From assembly GCF_000718255.1 (NCBI RefSeq), contig NZ_JOFJ01000001.1:434001-498000 (forward strand): 64,000 nt of DNA, read 5' to 3'. Below the pieces are notes generated by a model. That model was not told the origin of the DNA, searched no databases, and worked only from the letters and a program-made list of their open reading frames with translations. The DNA comes from Spirillospora albida (GTDB lineage: Bacteria > Actinomycetota > Actinomycetes > Streptosporangiales > Streptosporangiaceae). This document shows, piece after piece, positions 15,879 to 24,817 of the stretch (positions within the stretch are counted from its first letter, which is position 1; every line of letters starts with the position of its first letter). A program made the translations under genes and the position numbers.

Positions 15879-17513
15879 TTGCGTCGTAGCGGAATCATGG
15901 TCACGGGTGTCGTCGCAGGTCTGGTGCTGGGGGCCTCCCCGGCGGTCGCAGAGACGGGAGCCGTCCAGGGCCCGGTACACAGGCCCGCCAAGGGCAAGCT
16001 CATCTCGGACCAGTACATCGTCGTCCTCAAGAACGACAAGAGCACCGACACCGCCGGCGAGGTCCGCAAGGAGGCCGCCGAGCTGACCTCCGACCGCGGC
16101 GGTGACGTCGGCCGCACGTTCGCGGGCGGCATCAAGGGCTTCACCGTCAAGGCGTCCGAGACCGAGGCCCGCCGCCTCGCCGGCGCTCCCGACGTCGCGT
16201 ACGTCGAGCAGGACGCCGTCATGTACGCCAGCGAAACGCAGAGCAACGCCACGTGGGGCCTGGACCGCATGGACCAGCGCACCCGCACCCTGAACGGCTC
16301 CTACAGCTACTCCACCACCGCCTCCAACGTGGACGTCTACGTTGTGGACACCGGTGTTCGCGCCGCCCACTCCGAGTTCGGCGGCCGGGTCGCCACCGGG
16401 TACGACGCCATCCGCGACGGCCGCGGCACCGACGACTGCCAGGGCCACGGCACGCACGTCGCCGGCACCATCGCGGGCGCGAAGTACGGCATGGCCAAGG
16501 CCGCCCGCATCTTCCCGGTGCGCGTCCTGAGCTGCACCGGCAGCGGCGCCACCTCGGGCATCATCGCCGGAGTCGACTGGGTGACCAGCAACCGCAAGGC
16601 CACCGGACGCCCGTCCGTCGCCAACCTGAGCCTGGGCGGCAGCGCCAGCACCGCCCTGGACGACGCCGTCCGGCGTTCGATCTCCGCCGGTGTGAGCTAC
16701 GTCGTCGCCGCGGGCAACAGCAACGTCGACGCGTCCACGACGTCCCCGGCCCGGGTCCCCGAGGCCCTGACCATCGGCGCGACCTCCAACACCGACGCCC
16801 GCGCCGACTTCTCCAACTTCGGCAGCAGCCTGGACCTCTTCGCGCCGGGCGTGAACATCGTGTCCGCCTCGAACGCGAGCAACACCGGCACCGCCACGAT
16901 GAGCGGCACCTCTATGGCGGCTCCGCACGTGGCCGGCGCCGTGGCGCTGCGCCTGTCCGCGACGCCGTCCGCGACGCCGTCCCAGATCGCCGCGGCCATG
17001 GTCGAGAGCGCCACCGCCGGCATCGTCGGCAGCCCGGGCAGCGGCTCGCCGAACCGCCTGGCCTACGCGGACCCGAGCGGGCAGGCGGCCCCGGCCCCGG
17101 CGCCCGCCCCGGCTCCGGCGCCCGAAGAGGAGCAGCCGGTCGAGACCGAGCCGGCGCCGAGCACCGGGACCTTCACCAGCACCGAGAACGTCGCCCTGAA
17201 GCAGTGGGGCACGACCTACAGCGCCCTGGGCGTGGCGAACGCGCCGGCCGGCACCCGGACCGCCACCATCAACGTGTCGCTCAAGCGCGCGCGGAGCGCC
17301 GGTGTGGTCATCGACCTGATCCTGCCGAGCGGTGCGACGGCGACGGTGTTCAACGCCGGTTCCACCGAGTACGGCAGTGACCTCCAGGCCACCCGCACCT
17401 TCTCCGTCGGGACCCAGCCCCTCAACGGCACCTGGAGGATCGCGGTCCGCACCAACAGCCCGCTGAGCGACAACGGCTACATCGACGCCTGGAGCATCCG
17501 CTTCGCCAGCTGA
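15879..17513 (+). CDS. Secreted S8 family subtilisin-like protease with P-domain
   Basis: A protein of about 544 residues from TTG 15879. A signal peptide ends near SPAVA, followed by an I9 propeptide (SDQYIVVLKNDKST to VAYVEQD). The catalytic triad is Asp157 (VVDTGV), His190 (GHGTHVAG) and Ser345 (SGTSMAAPH), with the oxyanion Asn280 (AAGN). A Pro/Ala/Glu linker leads to a C-terminal proprotein-convertase P-domain that ends YIDAWSIRF. TTG is chosen because GAGAAGGGG lies upstream and two Arg then open the signal peptide; ATG at 15897 is the alternative. Confidence 0.93.
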   Translation: MRRSGIMVTGVVAGLVLGASPAVAETGAVQGPVHRPAKGKLISDQYIVVLKNDKSTDTAGEVRKEAAELTSDRGGDVGRTFAGGIKGFTVKASETEARRLAGAPDVAYVEQDAVMYASETQSNATWGLDRMDQRTRTLNGSYSYSTTASNVDVYVVDTGVRAAHSEFGGRVATGYDAIRDGRGTDDCQGHGTHVAGTIAGAKYGMAKAARIFPVRVLSCTGSGATSGIIAGVDWVTSNRKATGRPSVANLSLGGSASTALDDAVRRSISAGVSYVVAAGNSNVDASTTSPARVPEALTIGATSNTDARADFSNFGSSLDLFAPGVNIVSASNASNTGTATMSGTSMAAPHVAGAVALRLSATPSATPSQIAAAMVESATAGIVGSPGSGSPNRLAYADPSGQAAPAPAPAPAPAPEEEQPVETEPAPSTGTFTSTENVALKQWGTTYSALGVANAPAGTRTATINVSLKRARSAGVVIDLILPSGATATVFNAGSTEYGSDLQATRTFSVGTQPLNGTWRIAVRTNSPLSDNGYIDAWSIRFAS

Positions 17514-17544
17514 TCCGAACACCGCCCCCGCATCAGGGGCATCC

Positions 17545-17576
17545 GCGGGGCCGCCACACATGTGTGGCGGCCCCGC
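17545..17576. terminator. Perfect 32-bp palindrome after the subtilisin gene
   Basis: Sixteen bases (GCGGGGCCGCCACACA) are followed at once by their exact reverse complement. It lies 31 bp after the protease stop codon and can form a very stable hairpin, so a terminator is the simplest reading. The lack of any loop base and of a T-tract is notable. Confidence 0.7.
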
Positions 17577-17630
17577 AGTCGTATACCAGCGCGAAGACCA
17601 CCCGAAACAGCGGACGGACCCCGAATAGGC

Positions 17631-17807
17631 GGGGGTGTAGGGGCGGAGCCCCACAAAGAACCGCAACCCGGCAAGGCCGAAACCCAACGGCGAACCGTAA
17701 CCGGCAAGGGGTGTAGGGGCGGAGCCCCACGAAAGACCGCAAGCCACAGAGACCGAACCCACCGGGCAGACCGCAACCACAAAGGGGCGTGGGGGCGGAG
17801 CCCCCAC
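17631..17807. repeat. Three tandem ~76-bp repeat units carrying a GGGGCGGAGCCCC hairpin
   Basis: Near-identical cores GGGGTGTAGGGGCGGAGCCC (with CAC following) occur at 17631-17653, 17707-17730 and 17783-17807, a spacing of about 76 bp. Each core can fold on itself (GTGGGG-like arms around CGGA). The units between cores share an ACCGCAA motif. This looks like an actinobacterial intergenic repeat element and not coding DNA. Confidence 0.75.
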
Positions 17808-17817
17808 ATCGGGGGTT

Positions 17818-17837
17818 CCAGGGGGTCGTCCCCCTGG
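17818..17837. repeat. Inverted repeat downstream of tRNA-Asn
   Basis: Arms CCAGGGGG and CCCCCTGG flank the 4-nt loop TCGT. Together with a second hairpin at 17865-17881 (GCCGAGC, loop AAA, GCTCGGC) it lies immediately 3' of the minus-strand tRNA gene. Either hairpin could terminate the tRNA transcript. Confidence 0.5.
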
Positions 17838-17864
17838 GCAAACGAAAGGGGGCCATCCGGCGAA

Positions 17865-17881
17865 GCCGAGCAAAGCTCGGC
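17865..17881 (-). terminator. Hairpin just 3' of tRNA-Asn
   Basis: A perfect 7-bp stem GCCGAGC/GCTCGGC with a 3-nt AAA loop starts 17 bp beyond the encoded CCA end of the minus-strand tRNA gene. Its position fits termination of the tRNA transcript. Confidence 0.5.
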
Positions 17882-17900
17882 GAGCAGGTAGCCCCCATGG

Positions 17901-17973
17901 CTCCCGCGAGTGGACTCGAACCACTAACCTGCCGGTTAACAGCCGGCTGCTCTGCCGATTGAGCTACGCGGGA
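17901..17973 (-). tRNA. tRNA-Asn(GTT)
   Basis: The minus strand folds as a complete tRNA: acceptor arms TCCCGCG and CGCGGGA, D-arm region AGCTCAATCGGCAGAGC, anticodon stem-loop with GTT (CGGCTGTTAACCGG), and T-arm GTGGTTCGAGTCCAC. The discriminator is G, and a CCA end is encoded at 17898-17900. Confidence 0.97.
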
Positions 17974-18127
17974 TCGTTCGGCGCCGGCCGGGTCAGGCCC
18001 TGCCAGCGCGTCTAGATTAGCGCATGTGGAGAGCGGTTCGCGCACGCATATCCGGGGCCGGGATGGTTGACGCCCGGTGGATGGGTATGGGGTGGGCACG
18101 ATTCCTCTGCACCCGGGGGTTGGGTCT

Positions 18128-18439
18128 ATGAAGCACCGTTCCATGTTCCTCGCCGGCGCCGCGATCGGTTACGTGTTCGGCACGAAGGCCGGGCGGGAGC
18201 GCTACGAGCAGATCAAGCGGGTCTCGCGGCAGATGTCGGAGAACCCGAACGTCCAGGAGGCCGCCGAGAAGCTGCGCAACAAGGGCGGTGAGTTCGCCGG
18301 GGTCGCGAAGGAGCGGGCCGGGGGGCTCGCGTCGTCGGCCAAGCAGAAGATGCCGGAGCAGATGCCGGGCCGGCACAAGGCGGACGACCAGTTGGCGGCG
18401 CGGCGTCCGAGCGAGGAGCCGATCGTCCGGCCCGGTTAG
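18128..18439 (+). CDS. YtxH-like small membrane-associated protein
   Basis: A 103-residue protein that opens with a short hydrophobic stretch, FLAGAAIGYVFGTKAGRERY, the YtxH-type signature. A charged helical region with KAGRERYEQIKR and EAAEKLRNKGG follows, then a basic, proline-containing tail. Related proteins are linked to stress or to the envelope, but no exact role is known. The ATG at 18128 has a G-rich ribosome site. The gene overlaps the convergent neighbour by 4 bp at its 3' end. Confidence 0.8.
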   Translation: MKHRSMFLAGAAIGYVFGTKAGRERYEQIKRVSRQMSENPNVQEAAEKLRNKGGEFAGVAKERAGGLASSAKQKMPEQMPGRHKADDQLAARRPSEEPIVRPG

Positions 18440-18906
18440 AGCCCGGTCCGGCGGCGGAGATCTTCGAGGGCCTGTTCGGCCTGGGCCCGCAGGCCCGGGT
18501 CGGACGGGTCCATGCCTGTTTCGAACACGAACGTCCAGCGGACGTCTCCGCCGGTGGCGGGGCGGCGGCCCGCGATGCGGACCTTGCCGCCGCCGGGCAG
18601 GGTCGCCTGGTGCGTGACGGCGATCGTGGACGTGACGCGCTCGCGCACGGTTTCGGGGACGGAGCCCGCTTCGGTCAGCCGGACGTGATGGTCGGTCTTC
18701 TCCTGGACGTGGAGCCAGCCGTCCTTCCATGAGGCGTTCTCGACGTGGTCCCAGGGGATGCGGGTGAAGCCGCCCGAGCCGTCCGGGATGTGGAGCGCTG
18801 TGGTGGTCGCGACGACGTGGGAGCCGCCTCGGGTGGGGGCGACGGCGAGGGTGCGCTCGCCCTTCTCGAGGGTGACGCCGGACGGCGTGCGGCTGCGGAG
18901 GCGCAT
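18436..18906 (-). CDS. Conserved actinobacterial protein of unknown function, ~156 aa
   Basis: A small soluble protein with no signal peptide or membrane segment. It is strand-rich in its first half (LAVAPTRGGSHVVATTTALH, then IPWDHVENASWKDGWLHV), in the manner of a PH-like fold, and ends in a helix (LRAQAEQALEDLRRR). Starts at 18906 or 18912 are both possible. I do not recognise a function. Its 3' end overlaps the YtxH-like gene tail to tail. Confidence 0.75.
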   Translation of the reverse strand: MRLRSRTPSGVTLEKGERTLAVAPTRGGSHVVATTTALHIPDGSGGFTRIPWDHVENASWKDGWLHVQEKTDHHVRLTEAGSVPETVRERVTSTIAVTHQATLPGGGKVRIAGRRPATGGDVRWTFVFETGMDPSDPGLRAQAEQALEDLRRRTGL

Positions 18907-18938
18907 ACCCACACCCTAAGTGAGGGCCCGGTGGGCGA

Positions 18939-20258
18939 TCAGGCGGCCTGGGAGGCGCGGCGGGCCGCGAGCAGGTCGAGGACGAGGGCGGCGGACCAGG
19001 CGTAGTCGTGGCTGCCGCGGCCCGTCCCGTCGAAGGGGTCGAAGAACTCGCGGAAGCCGGACTGGCGGACGAGGCGCATGGTGGCGCCGTAGAGGAGGTC
19101 CGCGACGACGGGCAGGCCGTGCAGGGTCGAGCCGTACCAGATGAGCCAGTTGGTGCTGATCCAGGTAGGTCCGCGCCAGTAACCGCCGCGGTCGAACGCG
19201 GGGGCCTGGATGTCGCAGGTGGGGACGGGATATCCGGCGGCGCCGGCGAAGCGGGACGACAGCAGCAGGTCGACGAGGTTCCGGACGACGGGGGCGGGCA
19301 GCTCGGGGTCGAGGAGCGGGCCGAAGGCGGCGGCGGTGATGACCGGCAGGAGCCGGTCGTCGCGCAGGTCGCGGGCGCGGAAGCTGCCGGTCTCGCGGTC
19401 CCAGAGCCGGGCGAGGAGGGCGCGGTGGACGCGGTCGGCGCGCTCGCGGTGCGGGACGGGGTCGGCGCCGACGATGACCGCGATCTCGGCGAGGGCGCGG
19501 GCGGACGCGAGGTAGGTGGCGTTGAAGAGGGGGTCCTCGACGGCGAAGGGGTGCTCGGCGCGCAGGTAGGCGGGGTCGTATCCGGCGTCGCGGTAGAGGG
19601 TGACGAGCCAGACGTAGCGGTCGTAGTCCTCTCCGGTCGGGAGTGTGCGGGGCGGGTGGCCGGGCGCGTAGGCGCTGGGCGGGAGCCGGATCGCGCCGAG
19701 CGGGCGGTCCCACGCGGGGCTGTTGTCGAGGCCCGACTCCCACGGGTGGCAGATCGCGACGAGCCCCGATCCGGACAGGTCGCGGGTGGTGGCGAGGTGG
19801 CGGTGCTGCGCGTCCAGCATCGGGTAGAGGCGGGCGAGGAACGCGCGGCCGGCGTCGCGGTCGGGGGCGGACGCGTGCAGGCGGAGCGCGGCGAGGGCGT
19901 GCAGCGGGGGCTGGAGGAGGCCGGAGGTCCGGACGCCGGCCGGCGCGGCGGGGTGGCGGTCGCTGCGCCACAGTTCGGGGCCTGGGAAGAAGGCGTGCCG
20001 GGCGAGGGTGGAGTTGAAGACGATGTGCGGCAGCATGCCGTCGGCCCACTGGCCGCGGAAGAGCGCGAGGAGTTCGGCTTCGGCGCGGTCGCGGCGGTGC
20101 CGGGCGAGGCCCATGCTGATGAAGGCGGCGTCCCAGCTCCACTGGTGGGGGTAGAGGCCGGGGGAGGCCGCGGTGGAGGTGCCGGTCCAGTTGGCGTCGA
20201 GGACGCGCGCCGCGGCCTGCCACAGCGCGGTCTCGTCGCCGGTCAGACGGGAGCTCAT
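18939..20258 (-). CDS. GH63-like glycoside hydrolase (glucosylglycerate/mannosylglycerate hydrolase-like)
   Basis: A 439-residue (alpha/alpha)6-barrel enzyme. Diagnostic segments are GLYPHQWSWDAAFISMGLA near the start, CHPWESGLDNSPAWDRPLG in the middle and DRGGYWRGPTWISTNWLIW plus GRGSHDYAWSAALVLDLL near the end. This pattern is shared by MGG4-like glucosylglycerate hydrolases and other GH63 proteins, which cleave compatible-solute or glycogen-related sugars. The exact substrate cannot be read from sequence. The ATG at 20258 matches a GGGGAGG about 13 nt upstream. It follows the Ter operon on the same strand after a 137-bp gap. Confidence 0.8.
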   Translation of the reverse strand: MSSRLTGDETALWQAAARVLDANWTGTSTAASPGLYPHQWSWDAAFISMGLARHRRDRAEAELLALFRGQWADGMLPHIVFNSTLARHAFFPGPELWRSDRHPAAPAGVRTSGLLQPPLHALAALRLHASAPDRDAGRAFLARLYPMLDAQHRHLATTRDLSGSGLVAICHPWESGLDNSPAWDRPLGAIRLPPSAYAPGHPPRTLPTGEDYDRYVWLVTLYRDAGYDPAYLRAEHPFAVEDPLFNATYLASARALAEIAVIVGADPVPHRERADRVHRALLARLWDRETGSFRARDLRDDRLLPVITAAAFGPLLDPELPAPVVRNLVDLLLSSRFAGAAGYPVPTCDIQAPAFDRGGYWRGPTWISTNWLIWYGSTLHGLPVVADLLYGATMRLVRQSGFREFFDPFDGTGRGSHDYAWSAALVLDLLAARRASQAA

Positions 20259-20395
20259 CTGCTCAGCGTGACCTCCCCCTCGCGTTCTGGCCACCCTTTC
20301 GTGGTGGCTCACCCGGATTGTGTCGCGCGGGCGGCGCGGCGGCGACCCTTTTTGGGGCCGGTCTTTTCTTCACCGATCGGCAGGGGGCGGCGGAA

Positions 20396-21190
20396 TCACT
20401 CCGCCGCGCGGCGCGACAGCCAGGAAATGATCTCCTCGCCCGCGCGGACGCCGCGGGCGGCGGTGACGGCGGAGCCCGTCCAGCCGGTGTCGTGGAGCTC
20501 GCCGTGCGCGGGGCGGATCGCGGCGTTCGCCCATGCCAGGAGCTCGGTGTCGAGGAGCGAGTCGCCCGCGGCGAGGGTGGCGGCGGCGCCGGTGCGGGCG
20601 GCGACCTCGGCGGCCGCGGCGGCCTTGGTGAGGGACGCGGGCAGGCAGTACACCTTCCTGCCCTGCAGGGACGTGCGCCAGCCGCGCTCGGTGCACCAGC
20701 CGGTGAGGTCGTCGACCCAGCCCGCGGGGAGCGCGGCGCGGTCGACGACCGTGTAGGCGAACAGGTCGGACGCGGTGCGCCTCTTCAGGACGAAGTCGCC
20801 GCTCTGCCGGGTGAGGTGCTCCTGGACCTCGGTCAGCGGCGCGCACGCGGTGAGGCGTTCCCGGACGGCCCGTGACCAGGCGGGGTCGTCCTCCCCCGCG
20901 ACGAGGATGTGGCCGCCGTTGGAGCAGATCGCGTAGGCGGGCGGCTTCTCGAGCAGGTGGACCCGGCGGTACTGCTCGGGTGTCCGAGTCGTCACCGGGA
21001 CGAACGTCGTCTCGGCCGCGAGGACCTCCAGTGCGCGGGCCGCCGCCTCCGTCACGTAGGAGAGGGGCCTGCCGTCGTAGAACTCGACGCAGAGGAGGCG
21101 CGGCATCGTCTCGTCCGGGCCTTCCAGGGCGAACGCCGCCTGCGAGTAGATGAGGGTCCGGTCGAGGTCGGAGCACACGAGGACGGTCAT
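20396..21190 (-). CDS. HAD-family hydrolase of the Ter gene cluster
   Basis: A 264-residue phosphatase-like protein. HAD motif I is SDLDRTL near the N-terminus, motif II is VPVTTRT, the C2-cap region includes AICSNGGH, and the late Lys and acidic motif is LAAGDSLLDTELL. It is the last gene of the Ter-associated run, with its ATG overlapping the StiP stop (ATGA). In the Ter biosynthetic module a HAD enzyme is predicted to act on a phosphorylated nucleoside-like intermediate; that role is comparative inference. Confidence 0.9.
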   Translation of the reverse strand: MTVLVCSDLDRTLIYSQAAFALEGPDETMPRLLCVEFYDGRPLSYVTEAAARALEVLAAETTFVPVTTRTPEQYRRVHLLEKPPAYAICSNGGHILVAGEDDPAWSRAVRERLTACAPLTEVQEHLTRQSGDFVLKRRTASDLFAYTVVDRAALPAGWVDDLTGWCTERGWRTSLQGRKVYCLPASLTKAAAAAEVAARTGAAATLAAGDSLLDTELLAWANAAIRPAHGELHDTGWTGSAVTAARGVRAGEEIISWLSRRAAE

Positions 21191-22293
21191 TGCGCGGCTC
21201 CGTTGCGGAAGCGGGGGTGGATCAGGCCCATGCACGCGTACGGGATGTCGTCCACCTCTACTACGGGGACCCCGCGTTCGGCGGCCAGGAGACGGATGTG
21301 GGTGAGGTCGGCGGTCGCGTCGGGGCGCGCGAGGACCTTCCACGGGACGCGGCGGAGCAGTACCCGTGTCGTCTCGCCGACGCCCGGCTTGATGAGGTTG
21401 AGGTCATCGACGCCTTGCGTCTCCCCCACCCGGCGGACGGCTTCCCAGCCGGACCAGTCGGGGGCGCGGTCGGTGGACAACAGGTCGGGGGCGTCCTTCG
21501 CGACACGGTCGGCGACGGCGGGGAAGTGCGCGCAGACCGTGTCGAGGAACCTTGCGGACACGTCGTCGCCTGCCAGGTCGGCGTAGAACTTCGCACCGTG
21601 GAAGTCGTCCGGGCCGATGAGGTCCTTGTTGAGGACGGTCCGGCTGACGAGGCCCGACACCGTGGAGTTGAGGCAGGCGGAGGGGATGAGGAAGTCGTCG
21701 CGCGTCCCGTAGAGGTGGGTGCATCTGGCGGGGTCGGCGAGGACTGCGAGATCGGACGGGAAGGGGTGGTCTTCCAGGGCGGCGGTGAGTTCGCGGGTGA
21801 TGGCGCCCTTGCCCGTCCACCCGTCCACGAACATGACGCGGGACGGGTCGTGACTCGCCGCCAGATAGCGGAGGGCGACGGTGTCGATGCCCCGTCCCCG
21901 GACGATGCTGATGGCGTAGTGGGGCAGGTCCAGGCCGTGGGCGAAACGCGCCCAGCGCCGCATGAGGATCCCCACCGGGGTCCCGGCACGCGCCAGGGAG
22001 ACGAGGACGGCGTCGGGGCCGCGCTCGCCGAGGACGAGTTCCGTGATGAGGCCCGTGGCGTAGGCGAGCCGCTCGGCGGACGCGTCCAGGGCCTGGTGGA
22101 AGAGGCGCCGGTACTCGGGGCCGGGCTGGTACTCCACCGGCAGCGATTCTGCGTAGTGGGCACGGCCCGCCTGGATCGCCGCCTCCCGCTCCTCCGTGGG
22201 TGCCTCCAGCCGAACGTGCGAGAGGTCCTTCAGGAGCCATGTCACGTCGGCGGCGGCGTAGCTGCCGAACGCGGGGCCGTGCAGGGGCTTCAT
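21187..22293 (-). CDS. StiP-type phosphoribosyltransferase-like / putative cysteine protease, Ter cluster
   Basis: A 368-residue protein of the stress-induced StiP family found in tellurium-resistance operons. It opens with FGSYAAADVTWLLKDLSH, has VLVSLARAGTPVGILMRRWA, and carries the PRPP-loop-like VMFVDGWTGKGAITREL near residue 155. The C-terminal portion (VGETTRVLLRRVPWKVLAR and VPVVEVDDIPYACMGLIHP) looks like the Pelota-type tail of the family. Databases label the family a cysteine protease, but the loop suggests phosphoribosyl chemistry. It is coupled to both neighbours by 4-bp overlaps. Confidence 0.88.
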   Translation of the reverse strand: MKPLHGPAFGSYAAADVTWLLKDLSHVRLEAPTEEREAAIQAGRAHYAESLPVEYQPGPEYRRLFHQALDASAERLAYATGLITELVLGERGPDAVLVSLARAGTPVGILMRRWARFAHGLDLPHYAISIVRGRGIDTVALRYLAASHDPSRVMFVDGWTGKGAITRELTAALEDHPFPSDLAVLADPARCTHLYGTRDDFLIPSACLNSTVSGLVSRTVLNKDLIGPDDFHGAKFYADLAGDDVSARFLDTVCAHFPAVADRVAKDAPDLLSTDRAPDWSGWEAVRRVGETQGVDDLNLIKPGVGETTRVLLRRVPWKVLARPDATADLTHIRLLAAERGVPVVEVDDIPYACMGLIHPRFRNGAAQ

Positions 22294-23624
22294 GCCGGCC
22301 TCCCGTAGGACGGGACGGTCACGGCGAGCACGGGGGCGAGTCCACGGAGCCGCGCCAGAAGGCCGTTCGTGAGCGCGTCAGTGTCACCGGCGCCGTCCAC
22401 GACCAGGACGATCTGGTCGAACGCGGACGTCACGTTGTAGGCGTACCGCTCCCCCGGCCCGTCGGCGGGGTCGTCGTGGGACGGGAAGACGATGCGGGTC
22501 CTGATGGCGTATCCGGGGTCGTCCACGGCGAGAACGGGTGAACGCGTCGTGGTCGAGTAGCGGACGTCCGTGTCGGGCAGCGCGTCCGCGAGCGCCTCAG
22601 CCAGCCGGAGGGGCGCGTACATCAGTTCCTCGAACCCGAGGACGTGGACGCGGGAGACGCCATCGGAGAGCTCGGCGAGCACGGCGTCCGCCATGCGGGG
22701 CAGTTCCTTCTCCAGCTGGGCACGATCGGAGGGCGAGAAACCATGGCGGCCGCCGTCCGGGAGGCCCGGCGGCCAGTCGAGCACGAGCCGCCTCACCTCG
22801 TGATCCTCCCCGGCTTCCGTACCGGGGGCTCGTGCCGACAGCTCGTCCACCAGTGCCTGGCCGGTTTCCAGGATGTCGGACGGCAGTCGCACACTCCCCT
22901 GCGCGAGTGACACCGCGTCGATGCGCGCGCCCAGCCGCTCAGCGAGTTCGTCCACGCGCGCGAGGTCCGCCGGGCCCCGCATGTCCACCAGTGCCGCCAG
23001 CACGTAATGCCGGCGCGGACGGACCGCGTGCAGCGCCGCGATCGTGTTCAGGACCGTCTGCCCCGTGGAGAGCTCGTCGTCCACCAGGACGAACGGCACG
23101 TCCCTGTCGAGATCCGCGATGTCAGCGGGGAGGAGCAGATGGCTCGTGGCGTGGCTGTGCTCCTCCTCAAAACCCCCGTACGCCGCGAAACCCTCCACCG
23201 GACGCCGCGTCGAGTGCAGGTAGTGGGCACCGCCCAGAGCGTCCGCCACCGCGTGCCCCAGAGCCGTCGCCGTCTCCGCGTACCCGAGCACGATCGCGTC
23301 CACAGGCGGCACGGGCTCGCGCAGACGGTCGCGCAGCACGGCACACGAACCGCCGCGCAACGCCGCCCCCAGGAGCTCCCCCGCGTCCTCGGCGGCGGCG
23401 CCCAGGCGACCCCGCACGAGGTGTCCCAGGGCCAGCCCGGCCCCGTACACCAGGCGCGGGTCCGTCGGGACGTGCTTGCCCAGCACCGACGACACCAGCA
23501 GGTGCGCGCGGCGCGGATTCCGCCGCACGGCCAGGCCGACCAGGTCCGTCAGCAGGCCCTCGTCCGGCAGGCGCACTCCCAGCCGGGACGCGACCCACTC
23601 CCCCGGCCATATCCGGTCGCTCAC
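22290..23624 (-). CDS. Phosphoribosyltransferase family protein, Ter cluster
   Basis: A 444-residue protein. The PRPP-binding motif is VPFVLVDDELSTGQTVLNTI (about residues 155-175), preceded by IVLGYAETATALGHAVA. The C-terminal half resembles the TRSP domain, with VHVLGFEELMYAPLRLAEAL and ending PVLAVTVPSYGRP. It is the second PRTase-like gene of the Ter biosynthetic module. The GTG at 23624 overlaps the stop of the CitE-like gene; a longer reading frame through that gene is an artefact. Confidence 0.9.
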   Translation of the reverse strand: MSDRIWPGEWVASRLGVRLPDEGLLTDLVGLAVRRNPRRAHLLVSSVLGKHVPTDPRLVYGAGLALGHLVRGRLGAAAEDAGELLGAALRGGSCAVLRDRLREPVPPVDAIVLGYAETATALGHAVADALGGAHYLHSTRRPVEGFAAYGGFEEEHSHATSHLLLPADIADLDRDVPFVLVDDELSTGQTVLNTIAALHAVRPRRHYVLAALVDMRGPADLARVDELAERLGARIDAVSLAQGSVRLPSDILETGQALVDELSARAPGTEAGEDHEVRRLVLDWPPGLPDGGRHGFSPSDRAQLEKELPRMADAVLAELSDGVSRVHVLGFEELMYAPLRLAEALADALPDTDVRYSTTTRSPVLAVDDPGYAIRTRIVFPSHDDPADGPGERYAYNVTSAFDQIVLVVDGAGDTDALTNGLLARLRGLAPVLAVTVPSYGRPA

Positions 23625-24778
23625 CGGCTCCCCGCCGCTTCCAGTAACTCCACGAACGTCACGCCCTCCGCCGCGACACCGAACACGCGGGCGCGCAGCA
23701 TCAGCCGTTCCGCCCACGCCCGGTGCGGTTTCGCCTCGTTCATCTTGTTCGCATAGGCGCTCGCCATGGCGCCCCCGCCGGTCACCCCGAGGATGTCGGC
23801 GGCGTCGCAGTACTCTTCGTGCGTCACGACGGAGAGGGCGTGGACGGCCGCCACATGGCTCGGATGGATGACGGTCTTGCCCAGCAGCCCGTTCGCCTTG
23901 TCCAGGTGCACCTCGCGGATCAGCCCGTCCAGGTCGGACGTGATGAGCCGCTGCCGCAGCGGCGCCGCCCGCTGCGCGTCGAACGGGGACTGCCGCAGCT
24001 GCGGCTTGAACATCCGCTCCCCCGCCGAGAAGTACTCCCAGACGGGGCCGGTCACGACGTACCCGCTGCCGTCGGCGCGGCCGAGGATGTTCACCACGTC
24101 GCTGATCGCCGCCGCGACCGGCCGGATGTCGTAGATCGTGAGATCCGGGGGGCGGCGCAGCCCGTAGGCCGCCGACATGTCGGTGGCGCCGAGCCGGACG
24201 GCGAGGACACGGGGACGGTGCTTGGCCAGCAGCCGCGCCACATCGTGCAGCATCTCGGTGCGGGTCTCCGCGTACACGGCCTCGCGGCTCTCGATCACCG
24301 GCATGGCGGCGAGCGGCAGCCCGGCGCGGGCGGCGGCCTCCTCGACCGCGTCCAGGTACGCGCCGCCCGACATCGCGGTGAACTTCGGCACCACGAACCC
24401 GCTGAGCAGTTCGGCGGCGGCGCCGAGCCGGGTCACGAGGTCGCCGATCTGCTCGGCCGTCCGGACCCGGACGAACAGCAGCGGCACCGCCTCGCCGCGG
24501 CCGTGCAGGGTCCGCAGCTGCGCGATGAGGTTGGCCTCGCCGGCCGCGACGTCGCCGTCGGCGATCGCGTCCTCCAGGCACACGACCATGCTCATCACGC
24601 CGTGCCGCGCGGCCTTGCCGATGGTGTCGGCGAGGCCCGGCCTGGTGGCCGGGCAGTACAGCGTCGCGCCGAGCGCCACCGCCAGCACGTCCGGCTCGTC
24701 GTGCCGGTCGAAGCCGCGCGGGTGCCGGTGGAACAGGGCCTTGCGGCGCGCGGTGTCGACGTGCTCGAAATGCCGCAT
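23621..24778 (-). CDS. HpcH/HpaI aldolase / CitE-like TIM-barrel lyase, Ter cluster
   Basis: A 385-residue enzyme. Family segments are MSMVVCLEDAIADGDV (Glu and Asp that bind Mg), LLFVRVRT, VPKFTAMSGG, MPVIESREAVYAE and LAVRLGATDMSAAYGLRR. Near the C-terminus GKTVIHPSHVAAVHAL is the typical CitE closing motif. It would make or break a C-C bond in the predicted Ter-linked metabolite pathway. The ATG at 24778 or a GTG at 24811 may be the start. It follows terD by at most 39 bp. Confidence 0.88.
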   Translation of the reverse strand: MRHFEHVDTARRKALFHRHPRGFDRHDEPDVLAVALGATLYCPATRPGLADTIGKAARHGVMSMVVCLEDAIADGDVAAGEANLIAQLRTLHGRGEAVPLLFVRVRTAEQIGDLVTRLGAAAELLSGFVVPKFTAMSGGAYLDAVEEAAARAGLPLAAMPVIESREAVYAETRTEMLHDVARLLAKHRPRVLAVRLGATDMSAAYGLRRPPDLTIYDIRPVAAAISDVVNILGRADGSGYVVTGPVWEYFSAGERMFKPQLRQSPFDAQRAAPLRQRLITSDLDGLIREVHLDKANGLLGKTVIHPSHVAAVHALSVVTHEEYCDAADILGVTGGGAMASAYANKMNEAKPHRAWAERLMLRARVFGVAAEGVTFVELLEAAGSR

Positions 24779-24817
24779 GACCGGACGGTCAGCGCCGCAC
24801 GACCGGGACACGCGCCG

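Noticed and set aside
17631..17807. CRISPR array
   Set aside because: Only three units, the spacer segments are themselves similar, the cores are self-complementary GC hairpins, and no cas gene is nearby.
22290..24581. A 763-residue reading frame through the phosphoribosyltransferase gene
   Set aside because: The upstream third is Arg/Gly-rich shadow translation of the CitE-like gene in another frame. The GTG at 23624 with a 4-bp overlap explains the real start.
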